From: Candidatus Thorarchaeota archaeon
GTDB lineage: Archaea > Asgardarchaeota > Thorarchaeia > Thorarchaeales > Thorarchaeaceae
NCBI GenBank assembly: GCA_011365025.1
Contig: RDOF01000041.1
Coordinates: 1-24,022 of the forward strand
Reading direction: 5' to 3'
DNA length: 24,022 nt
In this document: positions 15,588 through 22,179 of the stretch, one piece after another
Layout: each line of letters opens with the position of its first letter
How positions within the stretch are numbered: position 1 is the stretch's first letter
Translations under genes and position numbers: made by a program
Notes under the pieces: model-generated
Databases searched by the model: none
What the model was told of the DNA's origin: nothing
Seen by the model: only the letters and a program-made list of their open reading frames with translations

Positions 15588-15597
15588 CTATTAAGAA
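15588..15597 (-). promoter_or_regulatory. TATA-like box for the cohesin/dockerin operon
   Basis: On the minus strand TTCTTAATAG is centred about 28 nt before the cohesin-like gene's ATG, and no clear ribosome binding site precedes that ATG. This points to a leaderless transcript, with the downstream dockerin gene then using its own GGAGGT site. Confidence 0.4.
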
Positions 15598-15613
15598 TTT
15601 GTGGGGGCGAATC

Positions 15614-15675
15614 ACTTGGTGTAGCAAATCCCCCCTCTTCTAACTTAGAGTGGGTGGTAAACGCCTACACCAAGT
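15614..15675. repeat. 11-bp inverted repeat between hydA and the cohesin-like gene
   Basis: ACTTGGTGTAG at 15614-15624 and its exact reverse complement CTACACCAAGT at 15665-15675 are 40 bp apart. They sit in the 143-bp gap after hydA and just upstream of the cohesin-like gene's TATA-like box. They could form a long hairpin in the hydA 3' end or be paired protein-binding sites. Confidence 0.5.
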
Positions 15676-15707
15676 CCACGTCAATTCTCGGTCCGAATAC
15701 TTAGTTT

Positions 15708-17000
15708 CTACTTGTACTCCACCGTCACCAGATGAGCACTGCAGCTGATGCATGGGTCATATGCTCTTGCAATCATTTCGAACTGCAATTCTAAGTTGTC
15801 TGTCGTCCCCCTAGACAGAAGTTCTTCTCCGCCCTTGCGAATGAATGCTTCAATGTCATCAAGAAACATCGCGGTAGGAGTAATGTAGTCAGCCGCGGCT
15901 GTTCTTCCATCCTTTATTTCGTAATGGTGAATCAGAGTTCCACGCGGCGCCTCCACGGCTCCCGTGGCGATGCCACTATTTCTTCCTCGTTTTGCAACAC
16001 CAGGCTTCTCCATTTTGAGGACTTCGTCTATTGTTTCGATTAGGCCCTCGAGAGAGAAGACCTGTTCGACCGCCTGAGCAAAGTTGTTGTAGAGCGGATT
16101 GCGGTGCCATCTTTCGTTGTAGAGCTTCTCATACGCCTTTCTTGCTTCTCCGCGCAGTCTATCTCCAAGCAGCAGTACGCGAGCTAGAGCCCCTACCGAA
16201 AAGGGCGCACCCTCGTAAGAACTGCGTTTTGCAAAGCTATGACTCACAACGCGTTCTTGAATGGCTTTCTTGTATTCTTTCGCTGAATGCACCTTGCCAT
16301 CTGAGGTGACAAGTTCGTCTCCAAAGTAGTCATACCCATCATGAGGCGGTTTGCAACAAAGGAATGTCGTATCCCTCTCCATATGGCTAGGAATTTCAAG
16401 CCCTGCTAAGATGTCAATAGTGGCAATCGCAAAAGGTAGTAGTTCCCTGGCTTCTTCTTGAATTGCTCTCAAGTCCTTCTCATCAGGAAGCTTCCCAAAT
16501 CCTCCTAGGATTGGGTTCTCTCCATGAATCATCCGTCCTCCCATCATCCGCATTACCTTGTTTCCAAATGCCTTCAGTTGGAGAGCTTTTGCAACGACAT
16601 CGCCGTGCTCAGCAGCCATTGCCACCGCATTGTCGTAACCAAAGAAGTCAGGTAACGCCAAAAAGTAGAGATGAAGACTATGGCTCTCAAGCATCTCTCC
16701 ATGATGCATGATGTGACGGTATGCATCAGTGGCCTCTGGGATATTGACATCGAGCGCCTTCTCCAATGCCCGCAAGCTCGCGTATTTGTGAGAGAGATTG
16801 CAAATAGCACATATGCGGGGAACAAGGTTCAAGTCCTCTTCCGGAGTCTTGCCTATAACCAGAGTTTCAAAGAGTCGCGGCCCTTCAAGAATCTGGACCT
16901 CCACGTTGGTGAGCTTTCCATTTGCTATCTCAACTTTGATTGCACCATTGCCCTCAACTCTTGCTAGTGGTTTGATGCTAATTTGCTTTGCCTTAGTCAT
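15708..17000 (-). CDS. hydA: [NiFe] hydrogenase large (alpha) subunit, group 3b
   Basis: A 430-residue catalytic subunit that holds the NiFe(CN)2CO site and interconverts H2 with protons and electrons. Nickel ligands are C64 and C67 in the L1 motif PRICAICNLSH, and C417 and C420 in the L2 motif DPCISCSAH. The L1 motif has Ala where many groups have Gly. A seven-residue tail (LVTVEYK) follows H423; a maturation protease normally removes such a tail after metal insertion, and no such protease gene is in the window. RVEGNGAIKVEI at the start is a standard family motif. It is the last gene of the operon, starting 3 bp after hydD, with GAGGTG before the ATG. Subunit set and order match the soluble NADP-linked sulfhydrogenase of Pyrococcus/Thermococcus (hydBGDA). 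Confidence 0.94.
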   Translation of the reverse strand: MTKAKQISIKPLARVEGNGAIKVEIANGKLTNVEVQILEGPRLFETLVIGKTPEEDLNLVPRICAICNLSHKYASLRALEKALDVNIPEATDAYRHIMHHGEMLESHSLHLYFLALPDFFGYDNAVAMAAEHGDVVAKALQLKAFGNKVMRMMGGRMIHGENPILGGFGKLPDEKDLRAIQEEARELLPFAIATIDILAGLEIPSHMERDTTFLCCKPPHDGYDYFGDELVTSDGKVHSAKEYKKAIQERVVSHSFAKRSSYEGAPFSVGALARVLLLGDRLRGEARKAYEKLYNERWHRNPLYNNFAQAVEQVFSLEGLIETIDEVLKMEKPGVAKRGRNSGIATGAVEAPRGTLIHHYEIKDGRTAAADYITPTAMFLDDIEAFIRKGGEELLSRGTTDNLELQFEMIARAYDPCISCSAHLVTVEYK

Positions 17001-17003
17001 TTG

Positions 17004-17801
17004 TCACACCTCTGTATCCTTAATATCTTCTAGGAATTTCAGTATCTTATGTCCTCCAAAGTTTCGGATTCTTCTCTTGATGTCGTCAAAGGTAAAACCA
17101 AAGCTCTTCAAAAGCTTGAAATGCTCCTTGAAGTTACCATCAACATTCGGCCCCCAACACCCAACGCAGGGCAGTCCATGATTGGGGCAAACGGATCCGC
17201 ACCCAACTTTTGTTAAGGGGCCCAAACAGAATTTCTTGTCCAGCAGTAGACATCTGTTTTCGTTTAGCTTGCATTCATGGCAAACTGGATGGACGATATC
17301 GTCAGGGTCTACGCCATGAATCAACTTTCCAATTAGAGCCATGGTCTGAGGCTGACTAATGGGGCACCCGGGAAGATAGTAATCCACAGTGATTACTTCA
17401 TCGACCGGTGTGGCCTCGATAGGATTGGTGATGAATTTGACGTTTCCGTATACCTTTCGGATTCGCTCTGCAAAGCCACCATCATTTGCGAACATTGCTT
17501 GCGGCCCACCGGCTACCGCGCAGTTTCCAATTGCCACAACTATCTTTGCGCGCTTTCGTATTTCCTGAATGTGTTCTTTCTCCTCTTCAGTACTGATGCT
17601 TCCTTCAACAAAAGCTACATCCAGCTCTTCCTCAGTCGGATTGGAGGAAGCCATCACGAATGATCGAATATCTGCTGCATCGAAAAGATTCAGAATTTGA
17701 TCTTCGGTATGAATGATTAGCAGCTGGTCACCTGCACAGCCGGTGAACCCATAGATTCCGATTCGGGGCTTTGATATTTGCGTTTCAGTCTTTGTAGGCA
17801 T
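17004..17801 (-). CDS. hydD: [NiFe] hydrogenase small (delta) subunit, group 3b
   Basis: A 265-residue Fe-S subunit that passes electrons between the NiFe site and the HydB/HydG module. Proximal-cluster positions are C22 in FTGCAGDQLLI, C94 in IGNCAVAGGP and C146 in LPGCPISQP. The position that is usually the second Cys of CxxC is Asp (D25); FrhG of methanogens is known to use an Asp ligand at its proximal cluster. A C-terminal cysteine-rich part (C174, C177, C184, C192, C201, C205, C212, C215) supplies two further clusters. There is no twin-arginine signal, so the enzyme is cytosolic. GGAGTTGAT precedes the ATG at a short spacing, and the gene starts directly after the hydG stop. Confidence 0.93.
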   Translation of the reverse strand: MPTKTETQISKPRIGIYGFTGCAGDQLLIIHTEDQILNLFDAADIRSFVMASSNPTEEELDVAFVEGSISTEEEKEHIQEIRKRAKIVVAIGNCAVAGGPQAMFANDGGFAERIRKVYGNVKFITNPIEATPVDEVITVDYYLPGCPISQPQTMALIGKLIHGVDPDDIVHPVCHECKLNENRCLLLDKKFCLGPLTKVGCGSVCPNHGLPCVGCWGPNVDGNFKEHFKLLKSFGFTFDDIKRRIRNFGGHKILKFLEDIKDTEV

Positions 17802-18653
17802 TTAGATCAACTCCCTGAAATGCAGAGTGTCCCAATATGTGAATACTGGGCCATCCATGCAAGTATAGATGTGATCCAGTGCGCAGTGGCCACATTTGCC
17901 CACACCACACTTCATTCTACGTTCCAACGTCATCTGTATCATATTCTTAGGTATCTTTAGCTTCAGCAGTTCTTGGATCGCGTATTTGTAAATGACCGGA
18001 GGTCCGCAGACTACCGCTGTGGTGGTATTGGGGTCAATCTTCGGAACCTTTTGGAAGAGCTTTGTAACTACTCCTATGTCTTCCGTCCATTTGCCAGTTG
18101 TATCCTTATCCACCGTGTAGAAGCAGTCAATATCATCACGGTCCTTAATCTGGAAAAATTCGTGTTTGAAGAGGAATTCATTGGGGCTTCTGGCACCATA
18201 GAGGAAATAAAGCTCATCGAACTGGTCCCGGTTGTCGAGGACGTAGTACAGGATTGACCGCAGTGGAATAACGCCAAGGCCTCCCGCCACAATAATTATA
18301 TCACGCCCCACCATCTGATCAATTTTGAAGCCATTTCCATAGGGTCCTCTAAGGAAGATAATATCGTTGTCCTTCTTTTTGAAAAGGGCTTCAGTCAGCT
18401 TGCCAGTTCGTCTGATTCCCATTTCAAGAATCCCAGGCCTACTTGGAGTTGACGATATGGAGAAGGGAGCTTCTCCCACTCCCGGTAGCGAAAGCATGGC
18501 AAATTGTCCTGGGGTATATCTAAAAGCCATGGCTTTCTTCATGTCTGTGAACCTAATCTGGAAAAAGCGATGGTCATCAATCAAATCATATTGGCGAACA
18601 ATTCTTGCCGGTTCCGGCTGAAATGGATTATCTACTTTGTTTGTGACAGTCAT
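17802..18653 (-). CDS. hydG: sulfhydrogenase gamma subunit, FAD/NAD(P)-binding and 2Fe-2S
   Basis: A 283-residue ferredoxin-NADP reductase-type subunit that exchanges electrons with NAD(P)H. The FAD part shows YTPGQFAMLSLPGVGEAPFS. The nucleotide part shows IIIVAGGLGVIPLRSILYYV, FLYGARSPNEFLF and VVCGPPVIYKYAI. The C-terminal cysteines C249-x4-C254-x2-C257-x7-C265 (KCGVGKCGHCALDHIYTC) form the 2Fe-2S site, as in dihydroorotate dehydrogenase PyrK-type proteins. In this operon context PyrK is not the right call. The ATG overlaps the hydB stop by 4 bp (ATGA), and GAGGTG lies 8 nt before it within the hydB tail. The subunit should contact HydB and HydD in the heterotetramer. Confidence 0.93.
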   Translation of the reverse strand: MTVTNKVDNPFQPEPARIVRQYDLIDDHRFFQIRFTDMKKAMAFRYTPGQFAMLSLPGVGEAPFSISSTPSRPGILEMGIRRTGKLTEALFKKKDNDIIFLRGPYGNGFKIDQMVGRDIIIVAGGLGVIPLRSILYYVLDNRDQFDELYFLYGARSPNEFLFKHEFFQIKDRDDIDCFYTVDKDTTGKWTEDIGVVTKLFQKVPKIDPNTTTAVVCGPPVIYKYAIQELLKLKIPKNMIQMTLERRMKCGVGKCGHCALDHIYTCMDGPVFTYWDTLHFRELI

Positions 18654-19681
18654 TCTCTTGGCACCTCACACCTCGTAAGAGCTTCAGATACTGTAAGCAC
18701 ATTGATATCTACTGGACAGGTTTCCACACAGCGGCCGCAGCCGACACACCCCGGCTTTCCATACTCGTGGGCAAACGCCTTGAGCTTGTGAGTATACCAA
18801 AGCTTGAGCCGGTCTGCTCTGGCTCCCCTGAAGTTATGCCCTCCCGCAACGAGGCTGTAATCAACGAACATGCAACTATCCCACATTCTCTCTCGCCTTC
18901 CTGATATCTTGCTAGAGATGTCGAACACGTCAGTGACACTATAACAATTGCAGGTTGGGCAAACCATTGAGCATTGACCGCATGACAGACATTTGTCCGC
19001 AAAGTAATCCCAAACATCACTACCATAGCTGAGTTCCATAATATCTGGCATTGCGGGAAAATTGAAGGCCTTCTTGAACATGCCATTGCGATGCTCCCGC
19101 CAGTCGATATATGTCTGAATATCATCATGTGTAACTTTCTCATCGAAGAATTCCTCTTCTGCAAGAATCATGTCATGTCCAAGGCTTGAGCCAATCCAGA
19201 CGAGGTAGAACTCATCAAGGTCAACGAAGAAGAGGTCGAACCCTTCTTCAACAATGTCTGTGCCCGTCGACTTGCATAGCGAATTCTCGTCTGGTGTACA
19301 GGAGAACCCTATAATTGCTGAATTGCGCCGAAGGCCTTCATAATAGGGATCTGGAGGATCTGCAAGAAAAACATCATCAAGCCTTAGGATTCCATGAATT
19401 TCACACGGATGAACCCCCAAGATGACTCTTTTCTCAAAGATGGAATAGTCCGGTTTGAATCCCTTCTCATCAAACCGAAACATATCGAATTTCTTGGGGT
19501 GAAAGAGCTTCTTTAGGGGAATCAAGGGTCTTGCACCATTCAGAACAAGTTCTTCCATATTCTCAATAGGAGCATAGGAAAGAACACTGTCCATCTGCTT
19601 GGGACCGTATAACCTCCCAAACTTCTCCAGGCTTATTAGGAAGTCCTTAAGGTATTCTGACTTCATTTTCAATATACGCAT
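18650..19681 (-). CDS. hydB: sulfhydrogenase beta subunit, 4Fe-4S
   Basis: A 343-residue iron-sulfur subunit, first gene of hydBGDA. Two ferredoxin-type cysteine groups are visible: CLSCGQCSMVCPTCNC at about residues 230-246 and CVGCGRCVETCPVDIN at about 310-325. The N-terminal part (ILGVHPCEIHGILRLDDVF) is typical of the HydB/anaerobic sulfite reductase A family. Together with HydG it links the hydrogenase to NAD(P)H; in Pyrococcus this module also reduces sulfur or polysulfide in vitro. The frame extends to a GTG at 19699, but the ATG at 19681 has GAGGTG 6 nt before it and is preferred. Upstream lies a 504-bp region with many inverted repeats and no recognisable gene. Confidence 0.93.
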   Translation of the reverse strand: MRILKMKSEYLKDFLISLEKFGRLYGPKQMDSVLSYAPIENMEELVLNGARPLIPLKKLFHPKKFDMFRFDEKGFKPDYSIFEKRVILGVHPCEIHGILRLDDVFLADPPDPYYEGLRRNSAIIGFSCTPDENSLCKSTGTDIVEEGFDLFFVDLDEFYLVWIGSSLGHDMILAEEEFFDEKVTHDDIQTYIDWREHRNGMFKKAFNFPAMPDIMELSYGSDVWDYFADKCLSCGQCSMVCPTCNCYSVTDVFDISSKISGRRERMWDSCMFVDYSLVAGGHNFRGARADRLKLWYTHKLKAFAHEYGKPGCVGCGRCVETCPVDINVLTVSEALTRCEVPRE

Positions 19682-19895
19682 ATGCGACACCTCTTCCACA
19701 TGAACTGTGAAAACCCGAAAGGAATGTGGCTAAAACGATTTGAGATTGCAAATGACCCTCCTGAAAAAGCTTCAGGTTGCACCCAACAGGTCCGGCCTCC
19801 ATTGGCATGTAATCGGACCACAATGGTGCGCAAAAGGAACCATGGTAATCCTTTTTCAAGAAAAGGCTGCATTGGAGTAGACGGCAGTGTCGATG

Positions 19896-19953
19896 AGGTC
19901 TCGATGAGCATCTGAGCCAATGGCGATGACGAGCTAAGAGCCGACCGAGACCT
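19896..19953. repeat. 8-bp inverted repeat enclosing smaller stems, possible structured RNA
   Basis: AGGTCTCG and CGAGACCT are perfect complements 42 nt apart. Inside them CATC-TGA-GCC-AAT-GGC-GATG (19909-19926) can form a second stem with a bulge. This would give a compact two-level fold on either strand. No known RNA family was recognised. Confidence 0.35.
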
Positions 19954-20100
19954 GCCATTCTTTGAAAAGCTGAGTTACCCCATTCATAGTACAATTGCTA
20001 GACAATGGAAGGGAACAATAGACTACTCCCATGATTAGTGAAGACGGCTAAGAATGCCAAAGGCAAACCGCAGGTGTTCAAAGTCATCCCATGAAAACCC

Positions 20101-20107
20101 TTATATC
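20101..20107 (+). promoter_or_regulatory. TATA-like box for the Ig-like surface protein gene
   Basis: TTATATC follows AAAACCC and precedes GCCCC. It would place the transcription start near 20127-20130 and leave a leader of about 57 nt that contains the hairpin at 20138-20162. Confidence 0.4.
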
Positions 20108-20137
20108 GCCCCTGAAGGTTCGGCGCCGCCAACCCAT

Positions 20138-20162
20138 GAGATGGCACTGGATGTGCCATTTC
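20138..20162 (+). promoter_or_regulatory. leader hairpin before the Ig-like surface protein gene
   Basis: ATGGCAC (20141-20147) pairs perfectly with GTGCCAT (20153-20159) around the loop TGGAT. The stem extends outward by one G-T wobble and two more pairs to about 10 bp. It lies 10 nt before the GAGAGTG ribosome binding site (20172-20178). Confidence 0.4.
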
Positions 20163-20185
20163 GAGACTTCAGAGAGTGACATTAG

Positions 20186-22123
20186 ATGAGCAACCAAAGA
20201 AGAACCATTGCACTCTTCATCTTATTGGCATTTGCCTTCAGTTTGGCCATGCCTGCATCGATGTATTCAATCAGTCCTTTGAATCAGGCAAATTCAATTG
20301 GACAGGCAACGCCGGCTGATTCGGTCATTGTTGTCGAGTATGAGATACTGAATCTGCTCGATGCCTACAATGACGACGATTTCAAGTTCACTATCTACAA
20401 TGCCACGGCTCATCCTGATAACATAATTGCACTGGCGAATGTTTCAATCTACTATTCAAATGGCACTCTCTATTCGTCACAAGATACGGCACCAGAGGAT
20501 GGTACTGTGGTATTTCCCAACATTCCCCAAGGGACATTTGTTTACAATGTCACTCTGGAACATGCTACAGGCGGACATAATCCGGATGTCTTTAAGACAG
20601 GTGTCATTGTATCCGACGGTCCGGACGCCGATGTTCAGTATGAACTGGGCAACCTGGACTGGGAGAATGATGATGATGACTTCATTGTCACCGTATATGA
20701 CGTTGAAGGAAATCTGGCGACGAATCTCAATTTCACCATCGAGTTCCAAGGAAACGGTACCATCTACAATCAAACTACGCTCAGCGGGGCTGTTTACGAG
20801 GTTTGGGATATTCCAGAGGGCGATTACACGTGGAAAGCAGTTGTCCGGGCTGGTTCGTATCTTGGTTACATAATAGATCAAGGCGATTTCAGTACGAATG
20901 GAACACAAAAATACACCTATCGGAAACTTGGACCAATTGCCGGAGATTCGTCCTATTATGATTATGAGGTAATTGCATACTACGAAACAAGCCTAGCACC
21001 AATCCCTGGCGTGCTAGTGAATGTGACGTATAAGAATGGAACAGTGATTGACGCAAGAACAACTCCTTCAAATGGAAGCTTGCTCTTCTTGGACCTGCCT
21101 GTGGCTTTCATCAACGTAAGCATAACCTATGCAGGTGTGCCAATCGAGCTTGGCTACTACTGGTACAATCTCACAACATCTTCAACTGACCTTAGACCTC
21201 CAACAATCCTTGGGCCTTCGAACATCAGCGTGTTCAACACTGACACAAATGTCACTTTAGCATGGCATCTTGAGGATGACTACCCTGACGAGATCGAGGT
21301 TTTCGTGGATGGTGCGTTGAATCTAACCGTGGGTTGGACCGAATCTTCCTATGACTTCCTATTCAACGTTTCAGACGCATTCATAGATTTCACAATTGGT
21401 GTTTACGAACTTGAACTAGTTGCCAGTGACCAGAACGGGAACGACATGAGTGACTTTGTAATGGTCACAATTTACGAGAATTCTACTCCTGTGATTACTG
21501 GGCCCGAAGATATCGAGTTTTATTTCTCAGAAACTGGATTTTCAATTGTCTGGAACGTCAGCGATGACTATCTGAACAGGTACATTGTTGAACGTGACGG
21601 AACGGAGATTGCTTCTGGCGGTTTCGCACCCGAGACGCCCTTTGTTAGCGTAAATCTTGACGGTCTTGCTATAGGCACATATTCCTACACTCTACTAGTC
21701 AACGATACGAGCGGCAATGAGGCAACTGACACCGTTGTGGTTACAGTGAATCGTGATGATGTCAACCCAATCATAACCTATTCACCTTCAACCATTTCAT
21801 ACCCACAGGGTGCCGGAAGTGTCCTGAGGAACTGGACTGCAACAGATGACTTCAAGGACAGATGGACCATCACCGTTGATGGAGTGTTGGTGGCTCAGGG
21901 CGATTGGATTTCTGAGAAGATCGAATTCGATTTCGGAGGACTGAAGGAAGGAGCGCATACCGTCATCCTTACCGTATATGACCTCGGTGGGAACTCGGCT
22001 TCCAGTTCAGTTGCAGTCATTGTTGGTTCGCCAATATTACAGCTGGCTCTGATTATTGCAGGCATAGGCGTCCTGGCTTTCGCACTCGTGGCGGCTGTCG
22101 TATGGTTCGTTAGATACCGCTAG
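20186..22123 (+). CDS. cell-surface protein with Ig-like repeats and C-terminal anchor
   Basis: A 645-residue exported protein. Residues 1-26 are a signal peptide (MSNQRRTIALFILLAFAF, then MPAS). Three prealbumin/carboxypeptidase-regulatory-like beta domains follow at about 45-340, each with an NGT(L/I)Y or NGT(V)I type strand and a GT(F)VYNVTL-like edge. Three Ig-like repeats fill about 345-610: PTILGPSNISVF, PVITGPEDIEFYF and PIITYSPSTISYP. Each has a DDY or DDF motif and the late strand LxxGxYxxxLxVxDxxGN, as in archaeal and Planctomycetes surface proteins. One transmembrane helix (about 615-641) ends WFVRYR, giving an outside-facing protein with a short cytosolic tail. Many N-x-S/T sequons suggest N-glycosylation. 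No enzyme motif is seen; an adhesin or S-layer-associated structural role is inferred. It converges with the permease gene. Confidence 0.85.
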   Translation: MSNQRRTIALFILLAFAFSLAMPASMYSISPLNQANSIGQATPADSVIVVEYEILNLLDAYNDDDFKFTIYNATAHPDNIIALANVSIYYSNGTLYSSQDTAPEDGTVVFPNIPQGTFVYNVTLEHATGGHNPDVFKTGVIVSDGPDADVQYELGNLDWENDDDDFIVTVYDVEGNLATNLNFTIEFQGNGTIYNQTTLSGAVYEVWDIPEGDYTWKAVVRAGSYLGYIIDQGDFSTNGTQKYTYRKLGPIAGDSSYYDYEVIAYYETSLAPIPGVLVNVTYKNGTVIDARTTPSNGSLLFLDLPVAFINVSITYAGVPIELGYYWYNLTTSSTDLRPPTILGPSNISVFNTDTNVTLAWHLEDDYPDEIEVFVDGALNLTVGWTESSYDFLFNVSDAFIDFTIGVYELELVASDQNGNDMSDFVMVTIYENSTPVITGPEDIEFYFSETGFSIVWNVSDDYLNRYIVERDGTEIASGGFAPETPFVSVNLDGLAIGTYSYTLLVNDTSGNEATDTVVVTVNRDDVNPIITYSPSTISYPQGAGSVLRNWTATDDFKDRWTITVDGVLVAQGDWISEKIEFDFGGLKEGAHTVILTVYDLGGNSASSSVAVIVGSPILQLALIIAGIGVLAFALVAAVVWFVRYR

Positions 22124-22179
22124 CTGGAGCCGGCGACGGAAGTCCATTTACATTGGCTGATAGCTGAAAACAGCGGAGG

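Larger units (their letters stand above)
19682..20185. other. gene-free divergent region between hydB and the Ig-like surface protein, rich in inverted repeats
   Basis: I see no convincing gene in these 504 bp. Short frames on both strands have compositions unlike proteins and no ribosome binding sites. Inverted repeats, from left to right: CCACAT 19696-19701 with ATGTGG 19724-19729, next to the hydB ribosome binding site; CCTGAA 19760-19765 with TTCAGG 19771-19776; GGTCCG 19789-19794 with CGGACC 19814-19819; CCTTTT 19850-19855 with AAAAGG 19861-19866; AGGTCTCG 19896-19903 with CGAGACCT 19946-19953. The region must contain the hydB promoter, but no strong TATA box for it is obvious. A structured hydB leader or a separate small RNA are both possible. 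Confidence 0.5.

Noticed and set aside
17802..18653. Dihydroorotate dehydrogenase electron-transfer subunit PyrK
   Set aside because: Sequence motifs are shared, but position between hydB and hydD with a 4-bp overlap identifies it as the hydrogenase gamma subunit.
19682..19915. Plus-strand open frame of 77 codons in the hydB upstream region
   Set aside because: Composition is rich in Arg, Cys and Met without pattern, and no promoter or ribosome binding site precedes it.
19669..19920. Minus-strand open frame of 83 codons upstream of and into hydB
   Set aside because: It overlaps the hydB start, has no ribosome binding site, and the residues match no recognisable fold; the inverted repeats in the region explain the sequence better.
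19888..19960. Possible archaeal C/D box guide RNA (GATGA-like and CTGA-like boxes)
   Set aside because: CGATGAG and GCGATGA deviate from RTGATGA, only one CTGA (19912-19915) is present, and no final D box stands at the right distance.
20117..20135. GGTTCGGCG region as a tRNA T-arm
   Set aside because: No acceptor, D or anticodon stems can be found around it; it is only a short GC-rich inverted repeat.
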